Below are positions 9,304 to 18,801 of a stretch of DNA of 64,000 nt, piece by piece. The notes beneath the pieces are model-generated. The model was not told where the DNA came from and did not search any database. It saw only the letters and a program-made list of their open reading frames with translations. Position 1 is the stretch's first letter. The number at the start of each line of letters is the position of its first letter. This DNA comes from Streptococcus ratti FA-1 = DSM 20564 (GTDB lineage: Bacteria > Bacillota > Bacilli > Lactobacillales > Streptococcaceae): assembly GCF_000286075.1 (NCBI RefSeq), contig NZ_AJTZ01000005.1, forward strand, positions 1,476,682 through 1,540,681, in the 5' to 3' direction. Made by a program: the position numbers and the translations under genes.

Positions 9304-9312
9304 TGTTACACT
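9304..9312 (+). promoter_or_regulatory. Possible extended -10 of the HAD gene, likely leaderless
   Basis: TGTTACACT lies 6 bases before the ATG at 9319, and no ribosome site precedes that ATG. The -10 is only a partial match. Confidence 0.4.
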
Positions 9313-9318
9313 ATTAAC

Positions 9319-10095
9319 ATGAATTATAAAGGCTTAGTATTTTTTGATCTTGACGGAACGCTTTTAAACAAGCAGTCACAAATTTCACCCGATAATAAAT
9401 TAGCTCTTCAAGAGCTGACAGCAAATAGCTATCTTCCCATCATTGCTACCGGACGTTCAATAAAAGAGCTTAAAGGAGTTCTCAAACAATCAGGAATAAC
9501 CTCTGTCATTATGATGAATGGCATGTCTATCTATATTGAAGGCAAGGAAGTCTTTGCTCAAACTATCGACAGCGACATTACCGACAAATTGCTTGGCTTA
9601 GCCCGCAGTCTTGGAGAAGAGATTGCCTACTATACTCCTTTTGACATTTACTTATCAGGAGACTGTCAAGGTCTGCAGGAACATTTTACTTATTTTAATG
9701 AGGAACTTCCGCCAGTTGATGAAAATTTCTATCTTGACAATCCTGTCAACATGCTGCTTGTCGGCAGTTCTGATAACAGTCATGATGCCATTTATCAAGA
9801 AACGATTCCTCAGCTTCATTTTTTCAGAAACAGTCCCTATTCTATTGATGTCACAAAGGCAGGGTTTAATAAGGGAACAGGTGTCAATATCATCAAAGAT
9901 ATCCTTAATCTGCAGCACATTCCAACTTACGCCTTTGGAGACGGTAAAAATGATATCCCCTTGCTTTTAGCCGTTGATTATGCTATTGCCATGGAAAATG
10001 CCGTTGAAGATGTTCTGGAAGTAGCAGATTTCATAACTCACCATCATGATCAAGATGGTATCAGACATGCTCTGCAGCATTATCATTTAATTTAA
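9319..10095 (+). CDS. Cof-type HAD-superfamily hydrolase
   Basis: 258 residues. Haloacid-dehalogenase phosphatase of the Cof/IIB group: motif I FFDLDGTLLN at the very N-terminus, then a Thr/Gly block IIATGRS, a C2-type cap, and the C-terminal metal-binding motif FGDGKNDIPLL. Such enzymes dephosphorylate sugar phosphates or cofactors in the cytoplasm; the substrate cannot be read from sequence. A GTG at 9292 is also in frame, but the ATG at 9319 puts motif I where the family has it. A perfect bidirectional terminator follows. Confidence 0.88.
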   Translation: MNYKGLVFFDLDGTLLNKQSQISPDNKLALQELTANSYLPIIATGRSIKELKGVLKQSGITSVIMMNGMSIYIEGKEVFAQTIDSDITDKLLGLARSLGEEIAYYTPFDIYLSGDCQGLQEHFTYFNEELPPVDENFYLDNPVNMLLVGSSDNSHDAIYQETIPQLHFFRNSPYSIDVTKAGFNKGTGVNIIKDILNLQHIPTYAFGDGKNDIPLLLAVDYAIAMENAVEDVLEVADFITHHHDQDGIRHALQHYHLI

Positions 10096-10100
10096 ATAGT

Positions 10101-10138
10101 AAAAAAGATTAGCAACCAATTGATTGCTAATCTTTTTT
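10101..10138. terminator. Bidirectional terminator between the HAD gene and yhgE-like gene
   Basis: Perfect 15-bp inverted repeat AAAAAAGATTAGCAA / TTGCTAATCTTTTTT with an 8-base loop. Confidence 0.92.
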
Positions 10139-10194
10139 CTGTTCTCGTGTAATCAATTAAAACGGTAAAAGATCAGGAAAGCTATCTATTTTGT

Positions 10195-12585
10195 TTAGGA
10201 TACTCTGGCTGCTCTTTCCAAAGTGACTTTGCGTTTTCCAACCAGCAGGCCCAAAACAGCAAAGATAAGGAAAAATACTCCTAAAGCCAAAACCTGACTG
10301 CTGATTGTACCGGCCATTGAAATAGTTTCTCGCAAACCCGATACCGAATAACTCATTGGTAAGTAAGGATTGACCCTTTGGAAAAACTTAGCGGTTACGG
10401 CAAGGGGATAGGTTCCTGCACTGGATCCTAATTGCAGTAGAAGCAAAATCAAGGAAGCAAAGGCACCAAATTTATCATGCCAGGTTACTAAAGCCGTTAC
10501 CAGCGCCATAAAAGTGATACTTGTAAGAATAGTCAGACCCAAAGTCCTGAGCTCGAAATTAGAAGTCAGACCTATCATACGAACGCCAAAGTAAAGGATG
10601 ACAGCTCCCGCTATAGCAATTAAACCATTGACTGCAAGTTTTTGCTCAACCCATTCTTTAAGATTTTTAGCCTTTTTACCTGAAAGAGCCTCTCTAAAAA
10701 TAGTGTTGGTTGATAGAGCCATAACCATCAATGCTGCTGACATCATGTAAGGTGCCATCCCTACACCGTTGTTCTTGACATGATCTTCGTCTCGATGCTT
10801 GATGGACACAGGACTTGCTAACGTTTTAGCATTTGAATCAGCAACTGCGACTATGGACAGTTTGTTCTTAGCGCTCGACAAAGCTTTAGCAAGCTGGCCG
10901 GATCCACTTGACAAAGTTGTCAAGTTTTTCGTCAGGGTATTGCTGCCTTCTGCTAACTTACCAGCTCCTGCTGAAATTTGATTGGCACCGTTAGCCAACT
11001 GGCTGGCTCCTGCAGTTAATTGACTGCTGTTTGCAGCCAAAGTATTGGCACCACTGTTAAGAGTTCCAACTGCATTTGTATAAGCTGTCAATCCTTTAGT
11101 CAGTGCAGCAGTCCCTGCTGACAAACCATTACCAAGCAGACTGGCACCATTAGCTAAAGAGCTGCTGGCTGGAATAATTTGTGTATTTAAAGCTGTATTA
11201 ATCTGTGTCAAGCCACTTGACAAAGTTGTCAAGCTAGTGGAGGCGCTTGGTAGGACCAGATTTGCTATTTGTTTTAATTGAGTTAAAGCGGCACTATCAT
11301 TAGCAGTGTTACTTGCTGTCACCTGTCCATTCGGCAGCAGTTTTTGAATACTTTGAACACTGGTCAAAATAGCATTGGCCTGAGAAACCGCTGCAGCATT
11401 AGGCTGTGTTGTTGCCGCTGCACTTGAATTACCTGTATTGGCTAAGGCAGAAGCAATTTCAGATTGATCAGCTGCTGACATCTTTTGATAAGCACTGGTT
11501 GCCTGCACTGCAGCCAGTGGATTCTGCTGACTGCTGGCTGCTGGCTGCTGAGTCGTATTAGCTGAATTAACAATATTTTGTGCTGCTGCTGTAATAGCTG
11601 ACAGATAGCTGCTGATATCAGCATTGCTGGTTGTTGGTGCAGAAGCCCCGCCATAATTTTGAATAGCTGTATTGAGACTAGTTAAAGAAGCAATCAGCTG
11701 ATTAATTTGCTGGCTTTGTTCTGCAGACAGACTGGTCTTGCTTGACAGACTGGCTAATCCCTGATTGAGCTGACTGGCTGCCGTTACCAATTGCTGAATT
11801 TTAGCTGACCCATTAGTTAATTGGGAGACCCCTCCTAAAAGCTCTTGTGATTTGCTGTTAAGCTGGTTTGTCCCAGCAGCTAACTGGCTGACTCCTCCTG
11901 TATAGGTCTGCAGACCTGAGTACAGAGTATTAGCCCCTTGGTTAAAGGTTTGGCTGGAAGTAGCCAAAGTTGCCAGATTGGTACCAATCATTTGGCTTCC
12001 CTTCTCCAGCTGCTTAGAGCCGCTTGCCAACTTTTGACTGGCAGTGCCTGCCTCACCAAGACCGGTTTTTAAGCTTGACATGCTCTTAAAAAGAGATTTT
12101 GTGTAGGTACTGGTAATATTTTTTGAAACAGAATCTTTTAAAGTTTTAGCAGCTGTTTCGCTCATTTTAGAAGCAACAAAACTGTGCCCTTTAGAGGTTT
12201 GATAGGGGATAGTGATTTGCTTGGGATCATCTGTCAAAATACTGGCTGCATTTTGGGATAGATCGTGCGGCAGTGTAATAATCATATAATAATCACCCTC
12301 TTGCAGTCCCTTGGTGGCCTTCTCGCTGCTGACAAAATGATAATCGAGATTTTTATTTTTGGCCATAGTCTCAACCATGTCCTTACCAATTGTCATTTTT
12401 TTATTGTTATAAGATGCTGCTTTGTCTTCATTAACAACAGCAACCGGCAAATCAGATACATGGCCATAAGGATCCCACATCGAACTCAAAAAAATAATAT
12501 TATATAAAGCAGGAACAAGGGCTATCCCTACCATTGTAATCCAAAGCATGGGCTTTTTTAAGACCGCTTTTAATTCCGTTAGCAT
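10195..12585 (-). CDS. YhgE/Pip-family membrane protein
   Basis: 796 residues. One N-terminal membrane helix (MLWITMVGIALVPALYNI), then a large extracytoplasmic region rich in Gly, Ser, Ala and Gln with repeated L-x-x-G-x-x-L/A-x-x-G steps that suggest long helices, then about five C-terminal membrane helices. This is the layout of the YhgE/Pip family, which includes the lactococcal phage infection protein and relatives of ABC-2/MmpL-like exporters. Residues about 300-420 contain Gln/Ala/Ser-rich low-complexity sequence. Its divergent TetR neighbour is the probable regulator, which suggests an inducible exporter or envelope-stress role (inference). Confidence 0.85.
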   Translation of the reverse strand: MLTELKAVLKKPMLWITMVGIALVPALYNIIFLSSMWDPYGHVSDLPVAVVNEDKAASYNNKKMTIGKDMVETMAKNKNLDYHFVSSEKATKGLQEGDYYMIITLPHDLSQNAASILTDDPKQITIPYQTSKGHSFVASKMSETAAKTLKDSVSKNITSTYTKSLFKSMSSLKTGLGEAGTASQKLASGSKQLEKGSQMIGTNLATLATSSQTFNQGANTLYSGLQTYTGGVSQLAAGTNQLNSKSQELLGGVSQLTNGSAKIQQLVTAASQLNQGLASLSSKTSLSAEQSQQINQLIASLTSLNTAIQNYGGASAPTTSNADISSYLSAITAAAQNIVNSANTTQQPAASSQQNPLAAVQATSAYQKMSAADQSEIASALANTGNSSAAATTQPNAAAVSQANAILTSVQSIQKLLPNGQVTASNTANDSAALTQLKQIANLVLPSASTSLTTLSSGLTQINTALNTQIIPASSSLANGASLLGNGLSAGTAALTKGLTAYTNAVGTLNSGANTLAANSSQLTAGASQLANGANQISAGAGKLAEGSNTLTKNLTTLSSGSGQLAKALSSAKNKLSIVAVADSNAKTLASPVSIKHRDEDHVKNNGVGMAPYMMSAALMVMALSTNTIFREALSGKKAKNLKEWVEQKLAVNGLIAIAGAVILYFGVRMIGLTSNFELRTLGLTILTSITFMALVTALVTWHDKFGAFASLILLLLQLGSSAGTYPLAVTAKFFQRVNPYLPMSYSVSGLRETISMAGTISSQVLALGVFFLIFAVLGLLVGKRKVTLERAARVS

Positions 12586-12607
12586 TTTTTCTCCTTTTTG
12601 TACATTA

Positions 12608-12692
12608 TGTCTAAATATTTGATATAATAGATTATACTCATAAATAAGTATTTTACAAGATAAAAAATAAAATTTTAGACAGTGTGTATAAT
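12608..12692. promoter_or_regulatory. Divergent promoter/operator region of yhgE-like gene and tetR
   Basis: Holds TATAAT at 12687-12692 for tetR and A/T-rich -10 candidates facing the other way (minus-strand TATAAT at 12631-12636). Two candidate operators are visible: an imperfect palindrome TACTCATAAATAAGTA (12635-12650, 12 of 16 symmetric) and an 8-bp inverted repeat TGTCTAAA (12608-12615) / TTTAGACA (12674-12681) spanning the region. Confidence 0.5.
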
Positions 12693-12714
12693 TTTGTTCA
12701 AAAGGAGTTTCGCT

Positions 12715-13272
12715 ATGACAAAATCTCTAAAAAAAGAAAAAGCAAAACAAGCCTTAGAAGCAGCCATGGCTCATTTATTAGAAAAAGAAAGCTTTAACGA
12801 CATCACAACAACTGAGTTGGCAAAAGCAGCCCATATCAGCCGCAGCGGTTTTTACACGCATTATAAAGATAAATATGAAATGATTGATATTTACCAGCAG
12901 ACGCTTTTCAGCAAATTGGAGTACATTTTTGATAAAAATTCAGCCAATCAGGAAGGAGCTATTTTGGAAGTCTTTGAATTTCTCCATCGCGAACCTCTAT
13001 TTGCAGCTCTGCTTTCTGAAAATGGAACTAAGGAAATTCAGGAATTCCTGAAGAACAAATTTCGGCTGTTAATCACTCAGGATTTACAAGTCGGTCTTTC
13101 GATTACCATCCAAAATAATTTTCAAAATAAAAATCTGACTGATGTTGAAAGGGAATATGGAACGATCTACATCATCAACGCCCTCTTTGGCGTCTGCCAA
13201 ATGTGGATTGCCCGCGGTAAAGTTGAAAGCCCTGAACAAATGACAGATTTTATTATTAAAATGATGCATTAA
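12715..13272 (+). CDS. TetR/AcrR-family transcriptional regulator
   Basis: 185 residues. The N-terminal DNA-binding helix-turn-helix is clear (FNDITTTELAKAAHISRSG followed by FYTHYKDKYEM); the C-terminal ligand/dimer domain is unspecific. A longer frame from 12682 runs through the promoter; the ATG at 12715 follows AAAGGAG and is preferred. It is divergent from the YhgE-like gene, the classic layout of a TetR repressor and its target, so it probably represses that gene and itself. The inducer is unknown. Confidence 0.9.
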   Translation: MTKSLKKEKAKQALEAAMAHLLEKESFNDITTTELAKAAHISRSGFYTHYKDKYEMIDIYQQTLFSKLEYIFDKNSANQEGAILEVFEFLHREPLFAALLSENGTKEIQEFLKNKFRLLITQDLQVGLSITIQNNFQNKNLTDVEREYGTIYIINALFGVCQMWIARGKVESPEQMTDFIIKMMH

Positions 13273-13304
13273 CTTTTTAGACCTCTCTTTAAAAATTAAA
13301 AAAC

Positions 13305-13332
13305 GCAAGGGATAACTTCTCTTGCATTTTTT
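13305..13332 (+). terminator. tetR terminator
   Basis: Stem GCAAGGGA / TCTCTTGC (one G-U pair), 5-base loop, then ATTTTTT. Confidence 0.75.
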
Positions 13333-13397
13333 ATGGTAATGAAACACCATTATTATCTTATCACGGGCCTTGACTGGACTAACATTAATTAACTTAT

Positions 13398-13428
13398 AAA
13401 AGGCTGAAACGTTCAGTTCCAGCCTTTT
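13398..13428 (-). terminator. rpsD terminator
   Basis: Stem AAAAGGCTG / CAGCCTTTT around a 13-base loop, directly downstream of rpsD on the minus strand; symmetric enough to work both ways. Confidence 0.75.
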
Positions 13429-13447
13429 AATAATAAGCAATCCTATA

Positions 13448-14059
13448 TTAAAGCATTTTGTTGTAGTATTCAACGACAAGAGCTTCATTGATTTCCGGAT
13501 TGATTTCATCACGTTCCGGAAGACGAGTCAGTGAGCCTTCAAGTTTATCAGCATCGAAAGAAACAAATGCTGGACGTCCAACAACAGCTTCGACGGCTTC
13601 CAAAATAGCTGGAACCTTAGCTGATTTTTCACGAACCGAAATCACTTGACCCACTTCAACACGATAGCTAGGAATATCAACACGTTTGCCATCAACAAGA
13701 ATATGACCATGGTTTACGAATTGACGTGCTTGGCGGCGGGTAGTTGCAAGACCCAAACGGTAAACAATATTGTCAAGACGGCGTTCAAGAAGAATCATAA
13801 AGTTGAAACCGAGTGTTCCGCCTTTAACTTTAGTAGCCTGAACGAACAAGTTACGGAATTGTTTTTCACCAAGACCGTATGAGAAGCGCAATTTTTGTTT
13901 TTCAGCCAACTGCAAACCATACTCAGACAGTTTTGAGCGATTGTTTGGCCCATGCTGACCTGGTACATAATTGCGGCGTGCTAATTCTTTACCTGTACCT
14001 GTAAGTGACAAGCCAAGACGGCGAGATTGTTTCCATGATGGACCTGTATAACGTGACAT
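13448..14059 (-). CDS. rpsD: 30S ribosomal protein S4
   Basis: 203 residues, exact family length. S4 is a primary 16S rRNA binder and starts 30S assembly. N-terminal [16 protein letters not shown] and the S4 RNA-binding domain ([26 protein letters not shown]) are typical. A Met two codons upstream (14065) sits only 2 bases from AGGAGG, whereas the Met at 14059 has 8-base spacing and the family N-terminus. It is transcribed alone behind an approximately 250-base leader, which suggests autoregulation by S4 as in other Firmicutes. Confidence 0.97.
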   Translation of the reverse strand: MSRYTGPSWKQSRRLGLSLTGTGKELARRNYVPGQHGPNNRSKLSEYGLQLAEKQKLRFSYGLGEKQFRNLFVQATKVKGGTLGFNFMILLERRLDNIVYRLGLATTRRQARQFVNHGHILVDGKRVDIPSYRVEVGQVISVREKSAKVPAILEAVEAVVGRPAFVSFDADKLEGSLTRLPERDEINPEINEALVVEYYNKML

Positions 14060-14308
14060 ATTCATGTCCTCCTATAAAATAAAAATTTTGTAGGAAATAA
14101 CGTTTTGAGCAAACCTAATTCGTGCAGATGCCCTTCGCCTAAACAGCAAAGGTTACTGATAAAAGTTAGTAGGCCAATTTATGCTGAAACAAAGTGCTAG
14201 GAGGCAAAAACAACAAATGTTAAGCCTAGGCAGCAATGTATTCAGTTCAGTCAGCCACTAGGGACACCTGTTGACGAGCTTTATTTTGCTCTGCTGCTAT
14301 TTCACACA
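14060..14308 (-). ncRNA. Long 5' leader of rpsD, probable S4-binding autoregulatory RNA
   Basis: The predicted transcript start near 14308 leaves about 250 untranslated bases before rpsD, with no convincing ORF. Ribosomal protein S4 represses its own gene through its leader in Bacillus; whether this leader has that fold was not computed. It contains an AGGAGG-like run (CTAGGAGGC on the plus strand, about 14198) that would be anti-SD on the RNA. Confidence 0.5.
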
Positions 14309-14314
14309 AACGAT

Positions 14315-14343
14315 AGTATAACACAGAAAAAAGGCTTTGTAAA
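14315..14343 (-). promoter_or_regulatory. rpsD promoter
   Basis: Minus-strand TTTACA (14343-14338), a 17-base spacer, TATACT (14320-14315). The -35 lies in the middle of a perfect palindrome (14327-14352). Confidence 0.8.
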
Positions 14344-14352
14344 GCCTTTTTT
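14327..14352. terminator. Perfect 12-bp palindrome over the rpsD -35
   Basis: AAAAAAGGCTTT (14327-14338), GT, AAAGCCTTTTTT (14341-14352). It looks like a bidirectional terminator, but a 2-base centre forces a partly opened loop, and it carries the rpsD -35. Confidence 0.55.
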
Positions 14353-14600
14353 CATAATATTTTATCTATAGAAGGTAACCAAATCAGCGTCTAAAAACCA
14401 ATTGTATTTAATAGGCTAGCAGATAAAATTCACCAACTGAATTTTTAGAAGGCTGTTCTTTCAAACTTTACAGTCTTGTCAAGCCTTTGTAAACCAACTT
14501 GATTAGTAAAAACTGCTGATAAGTTCAAAATATAGCTTAGGACATAGTCCTGTCAAAATTTTTCTAAGCAATAAGTAAAAAATCAGACCTTTAATATGAT
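14353..14600. other. Intergenic stretch downstream of veg
   Basis: No gene seen. A weak hairpin with a T tract on the minus strand (AGATC / GGTCT then TGATTTTTT, about 14572-14600) may terminate veg. The rest is plain AT-rich sequence. Confidence 0.4.
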
Positions 14601-14873
14601 CTAATCAAAGTAACGAATCAGCGTTTTTTCTGTCAAAATATCAGAATAAGTATATGATTCAACATAGGTATTGTCAATTTCACCTGGAACGTTTGCCTCA
14701 TCTTTATATTCAACAATAAAAAGTGAAGGATAAACTTCAATAAGACGGCCAACTTTATTTTTTTCTCGTTTACGGCCGTTTTCAAGTGTCAGTTCAACCA
14801 ACTGACCCTCATGATTTTTGACATCTTCTTTAATTTTTTTCATCTTTGCGACATCTGCAAATGCATCACTCAT
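14601..14873 (-). CDS. veg: Veg family protein
   Basis: 90 residues, full length. The family is recognised from HEGQLVELTLENGRKR, PSLFIVEY and the end SYTYSDILTEKTLIRYF. In Bacillus, Veg promotes biofilm-matrix expression; the fold is SH3-like and its mechanism is unclear. It lies 15 bases behind dnaB, so it is probably the last gene of the gdpP-rplI-dnaB unit. Confidence 0.92.
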   Translation of the reverse strand: MSDAFADVAKMKKIKEDVKNHEGQLVELTLENGRKREKNKVGRLIEVYPSLFIVEYKDEANVPGEIDNTYVESYTYSDILTEKTLIRYFD

Positions 14874-14888
14874 TTAATTGTATCTCTC

Positions 14889-16253
14889 CTATCTTTCTTC
14901 AAATGGGGCTATCGTTGAAAATTTATTGTACTGCTTCTGGAATATTAGTTTCACAGTTCCTCTGGCACCCGCCCGGTTTTTTTCCAGTATAACTTCAATA
15001 GTATTGTCTTCTAATTGATCCTGCCCTTCTTCCTTATCGCCTCTGTCATAATAATCATCACGATACAAAAAAGCGACAATATCAGCATCCTGCTCAATGG
15101 AACCGGACTCCCGAATATCAGAGAGAACCGGTCTTTTATCCTGGCGCTGCTCAACACCGCGAGACAGCTGACTGAGGGCAATAACCGGGACCTTAAGCTC
15201 TTTAGCAAGAATTTTTAATTGGCGGGAAATATCAGAAACCTCCTGTTGACGATTTTCAGGACGTGTACCTGTAATGAGCTGAAGGTAATCAATAACAATC
15301 AAGCCCAACCCATTTTCAAGCTCCTGATCCAATTTGCGGGCACGCGCTCGAATCTCTGTAACTTTAATCCCTGGAGTATCATCAATGTAAATGGGGGCCT
15401 CGGCAAGAGTCCCTTGGGCCAGCGTGATGTTTTGCCATTCCTGCTCACTTAACTGACCGGTCCGCAAATTATGAGCATCTACCATGCCTTCTGATGCAAG
15501 CATCCGATCAACTAAGCTTTCTGCTCCCATTTCAAGTGAGAAAATGGCAACCGGACGGTTACTCTTTGTTCCGACATTTTGAGCAATATTAAGAACAAAA
15601 GCTGTCTTACCAACTGCTGGTCTGGCAGCCAGGATAATCAGCTGATCCGGATGCAGACCCGTTGTAATCTTGTCAAGTTCCTGGAAACCAGTTGGCAGCC
15701 CAGTAACATCTGAAGTCTGTTTAGAGCGCAATTCAAGATTTTCATAATTGATAGCCAAAACATCAGAAATCTTTCGAAAACCGCTGCGATTACTGCGCTC
15801 ATTTACATCAACAAGAGCTTTTTCAGCGCCTGCAATAATATCTTCAGCCTCTGTTGCTCCCTCATAGGCCTGATTGACAGTTTCTGTCAAGCGATCAATA
15901 ATCCGGCGCAGCATAGATTTTTCAGCCACAATCTTAGCATAGTACTCGGCATTAGCACTGGTCGGCACACTGTTGACTAATTCAACAAGGTAAGAGATAC
16001 CGCCGACATTTTGCAGGTCTCCCTGACTGTCAAGTATGGCACGAACAGTTGTCGCATCAATAGCATCATTTCTATCATTAAGACTGATCATAGCCTTAAA
16101 AATGACTCGATGCGCATACTTATAAAAATCCTCAGGCTCAATATATTCTCGAACAGTAATGAGCTTATCCGGCGCTATAAAAATAGAACCTAAAACAGAT
16201 TGTTCTGCTACCAAATCCTGAGGCTGAACTCGTAATTCCGGAGTCTCTGGCAA
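14889..16253 (-). CDS. dnaB: Replicative DNA helicase (DnaB; called dnaC in Bacillus)
   Basis: 454 residues. Hexameric 5'-3' helicase of the replication fork. N-terminal primase-interaction domain (VAEQSVLGSIFIAPD onward), then RecA-like domain with Walker A AARPAVGKTAF, H3-like SLEMGAESLVDRM, Walker B LIVIDYLQLI, and the C-terminal loop DIRESGSIEQDADIV. It lies 46 bases downstream of rplI, a pairing conserved in Firmicutes. The ribosome site AGGAGGTGAG on the minus strand is strong. Confidence 0.97.
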   Translation of the reverse strand: MPETPELRVQPQDLVAEQSVLGSIFIAPDKLITVREYIEPEDFYKYAHRVIFKAMISLNDRNDAIDATTVRAILDSQGDLQNVGGISYLVELVNSVPTSANAEYYAKIVAEKSMLRRIIDRLTETVNQAYEGATEAEDIIAGAEKALVDVNERSNRSGFRKISDVLAINYENLELRSKQTSDVTGLPTGFQELDKITTGLHPDQLIILAARPAVGKTAFVLNIAQNVGTKSNRPVAIFSLEMGAESLVDRMLASEGMVDAHNLRTGQLSEQEWQNITLAQGTLAEAPIYIDDTPGIKVTEIRARARKLDQELENGLGLIVIDYLQLITGTRPENRQQEVSDISRQLKILAKELKVPVIALSQLSRGVEQRQDKRPVLSDIRESGSIEQDADIVAFLYRDDYYDRGDKEEGQDQLEDNTIEVILEKNRAGARGTVKLIFQKQYNKFSTIAPFEER

Positions 16254-16299
16254 AACCTCTCACCTCCTAACCCTAACCTTATTTTGTCTGATCATGCAC

Positions 16300-16752
16300 T
16301 CAGGCTTCCTTAACTTGAAGTTTAATGATACCATCAACTTCTTTATGAAGTTTTACAGGCACCTCAATAAGCCCAATCGCACGAATAGAATGATCGAGTT
16401 TAATGTGGCGTTTGTCTAGTTTGATACCAAACTGTTTGTTTAATTCTTCAGAGATCTTTTTAGCTGTGATAGAACCAAAAGTCCTACCGTCTGGACCAAC
16501 TTTTTCTGTAAACTGAACAAGGGTCGCTTCTTTTTCTAGCTCCGCCTTGATTTCCTTAGCTTCTGCCAACAGTTCTGCCTGGGCTTTTTCTTCAGATTTC
16601 TGCTTGCCTTTAAGTTCATTAAGGGCCTGCTTGGTAGCTTCTTTAGCCAAGTTTTTCTTAATTAAAAAATTTTGAGCATAGCCTGTAGGAACTTCCTTGA
16701 CTTCGCCTTTTTTACCCTTTCCCTTAACATCTGCCAAAAAAATAACTTTCAT
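16300..16752 (-). CDS. rplI: 50S ribosomal protein L9
   Basis: 150 residues. L9 binds 23S rRNA near the L1 stalk. The N-terminal domain [24 protein letters not shown] is classic, joined by a Lys/Glu-rich central helix to a C-terminal domain. A GTG one codon earlier would abut the gdpP stop; the ATG at 16752 lies 8 bases after GGAG and gives the family N-terminus. It follows gdpP by 2 bases and is translationally coupled with it. Confidence 0.97.
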   Translation of the reverse strand: MKVIFLADVKGKGKKGEVKEVPTGYAQNFLIKKNLAKEATKQALNELKGKQKSEEKAQAELLAEAKEIKAELEKEATLVQFTEKVGPDGRTFGSITAKKISEELNKQFGIKLDKRHIKLDHSIRAIGLIEVPVKLHKEVDGIIKLQVKEA

Positions 16753-16754
16753 CA

Positions 16755-18725
16755 CTAAGACTCCTTATTTTCTTTAAATTCTTCTTCAATTTTTTCTAAC
16801 AAAAGCTCACGGACTTCTTTAACGGTCATATCTTGTATTTGACAAGCCGCTAAGTTGAAGTGGCCGCCTCCGCCCATTTCTTCCATAATCCGCTGAACAT
16901 TGATTTTATTGCGGCTGCGTGCTGATACCGAAACAAAGCCTTCAGGTGTTCTGGTAATGACAAAAGTTGCCTCAATGCCCGCCATGTTTAGCATAGTGTC
17001 AGCAGCCCTGCTGGCAATAACATTAGAATAGCTGGCATCTTCTGCCCCGGCTGTCACAATGATATTTGGCAGAATACGTTCTCCGCGTAAAATTAATTCA
17101 TTAACTGACCGGTACTCATCAAAATCAAGAGCTGATATGTTTTGAATTTCAACATTATCACTTCCCAGCGTCCGCAGATAGCTGGCAACATCAAAAGTAC
17201 GGCTGGTGACACGCGTTGAAAAATTCTTAGTGTCAAGCATGATTCCTGCCATGATAATGCTGGCTTGAATTTTACTTAAACGGTATTTACTGTCTTGGAA
17301 CTGTAAAAGCTCGGTTACTAACTCGCTGGCACTGCTGGCACCACTTTCAATGAAAGTCAGCGTAGCATTTTCCGGAAAATCATCATCTCTTCTGTGGTGA
17401 TCAATAACGATAACTTCTGTAAACTTATCGTAAAGCTCTCTTGACAGTGTCAACTGCAGTTTGGAATGGTCAACCATGATAAGAAGGGAGTTTCCCGTAA
17501 CCTGATTCAGAGCTTCCTTTACAGTCAGCAGCTGCGTATTGCCATCATACTGTAAACGCTCAATTGCTCTTTTGACATCATGGCTGATACTGTTTTCGTC
17601 ATAAACCGCATAAGCATGTTCAATGATATTATTAGCAAAAACCTGCATACCAACAGAAGCCCCCAAGGCATCCATATCCAGATTTTTATGACCTACCACA
17701 AAAACACTGTCAACTGTTTTTATCTTATCGGAAATAGCAGTCATCATAGCACGCGTTCTTGTTCGGGAACGTTTGATTGTTGAAACAGAGCCGCCGCCAA
17801 AATAAAGCAGTTTTTTGTTCTCCTCATTTTCACGAACAACAGCTTGATCACCACCCCGAACCAGAGCAATATTAAGATTTTTAAGAGCAATCTGGCCAAT
17901 CTGATCATGATTGGTTCTGCCGTGGGATATTCCCATACTCAGAGTCAGAGGAAGCTGGCGCTCCTGGGCCTCTTTGCGAAATTGTTCCAGTACATCAAAT
18001 TTATCCTGAATTAGCTGATTTAAGGTACCGTAATCCGTAAAGAAATAAAATCGATCCATATTGACACGGCAATAAAAGATACCGTTAGTTTGGGCAAATT
18101 CAGAAATAAAATTAGCAATAAAACCATTAATCTGAGATACATCTGCATCAGCCAGAGATTCGACAGTATCATCATAATTGTCAATAGAAATAACACCGAT
18201 GACTGGCTGCAAATCCAAGCCTTGCTTTGTGCTGTCATTTTCTCTGGATAAATTAAAGAAATAAAAGATACCGTTAGTTACATCTAAATAAACCGAATAT
18301 TTATTATCGCCAACCTCCATTGTCTGGTCGGAAGAGCCTTCTTTTTTACTTTTGATGACGGAGGTGATAAACTCACTGTCAAATTCGCCGTCTTCCTTAG
18401 TAAAAATCAATTCTGCAAAGGGGTTGAACCATTCAATTTTGTCTGTTTCAGGATCAAACTGAACAACACCGACCGGCATCTGATCAAGCAGAGCAATCAG
18501 CTTACCTTCTGTCTGACTGTTCAAAAGTTCAATCTGCTCTAACTCAGAAATTTCATAGACGCTTTTTTGATAATAAAGTAATATGATGATGGCTACACAT
18601 GTTAAAAAAATAATAAACATTAACAGCGCAGAATCTGGAAAAACACGAGCACTGACAGCCAGAATTCCAAATATAATCATACCTATCATGATTAGGTGAC
18701 TGGTTGCAAAACGAAATCTTCTCAT
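16755..18725 (-). CDS. gdpP: c-di-AMP phosphodiesterase GdpP (DHH family)
   Basis: 656 residues. Membrane-anchored enzyme that hydrolyses cyclic di-AMP to pApA and so affects potassium balance, wall stress and beta-lactam tolerance. Order: two N-terminal membrane helices, PAS-like domain ([20 protein letters not shown]), degenerate GGDEF domain (ending [10 protein letters not shown]), then DHH domain with [19 protein letters not shown] and VIDHHRRDD, and DHHA1 with [10 protein letters not shown]. All key DHH metal ligands appear present. It heads the unit gdpP-rplI-dnaB-veg. Confidence 0.95.
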   Translation of the reverse strand: MRRFRFATSHLIMIGMIIFGILAVSARVFPDSALLMFIIFLTCVAIIILLYYQKSVYEISELEQIELLNSQTEGKLIALLDQMPVGVVQFDPETDKIEWFNPFAELIFTKEDGEFDSEFITSVIKSKKEGSSDQTMEVGDNKYSVYLDVTNGIFYFFNLSRENDSTKQGLDLQPVIGVISIDNYDDTVESLADADVSQINGFIANFISEFAQTNGIFYCRVNMDRFYFFTDYGTLNQLIQDKFDVLEQFRKEAQERQLPLTLSMGISHGRTNHDQIGQIALKNLNIALVRGGDQAVVRENEENKKLLYFGGGSVSTIKRSRTRTRAMMTAISDKIKTVDSVFVVGHKNLDMDALGASVGMQVFANNIIEHAYAVYDENSISHDVKRAIERLQYDGNTQLLTVKEALNQVTGNSLLIMVDHSKLQLTLSRELYDKFTEVIVIDHHRRDDDFPENATLTFIESGASSASELVTELLQFQDSKYRLSKIQASIIMAGIMLDTKNFSTRVTSRTFDVASYLRTLGSDNVEIQNISALDFDEYRSVNELILRGERILPNIIVTAGAEDASYSNVIASRAADTMLNMAGIEATFVITRTPEGFVSVSARSRNKINVQRIMEEMGGGGHFNLAACQIQDMTVKEVRELLLEKIEEEFKENKES

Positions 18726-18747
18726 TATCTAAACCTCTTAAGCCCTA

Positions 18748-18756
18748 ATTATACCA
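18748..18756 (-). promoter_or_regulatory. gdpP operon promoter, extended -10
   Basis: Minus-strand TGGTATAAT. The start codon is 22 bases downstream with AAGAGG as ribosome site. Confidence 0.65.
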
Positions 18757-18801
18757 TAAAAACTTGATAAAATATAGGGGGGAAAGACGCCTGCTTACCT
18801 C

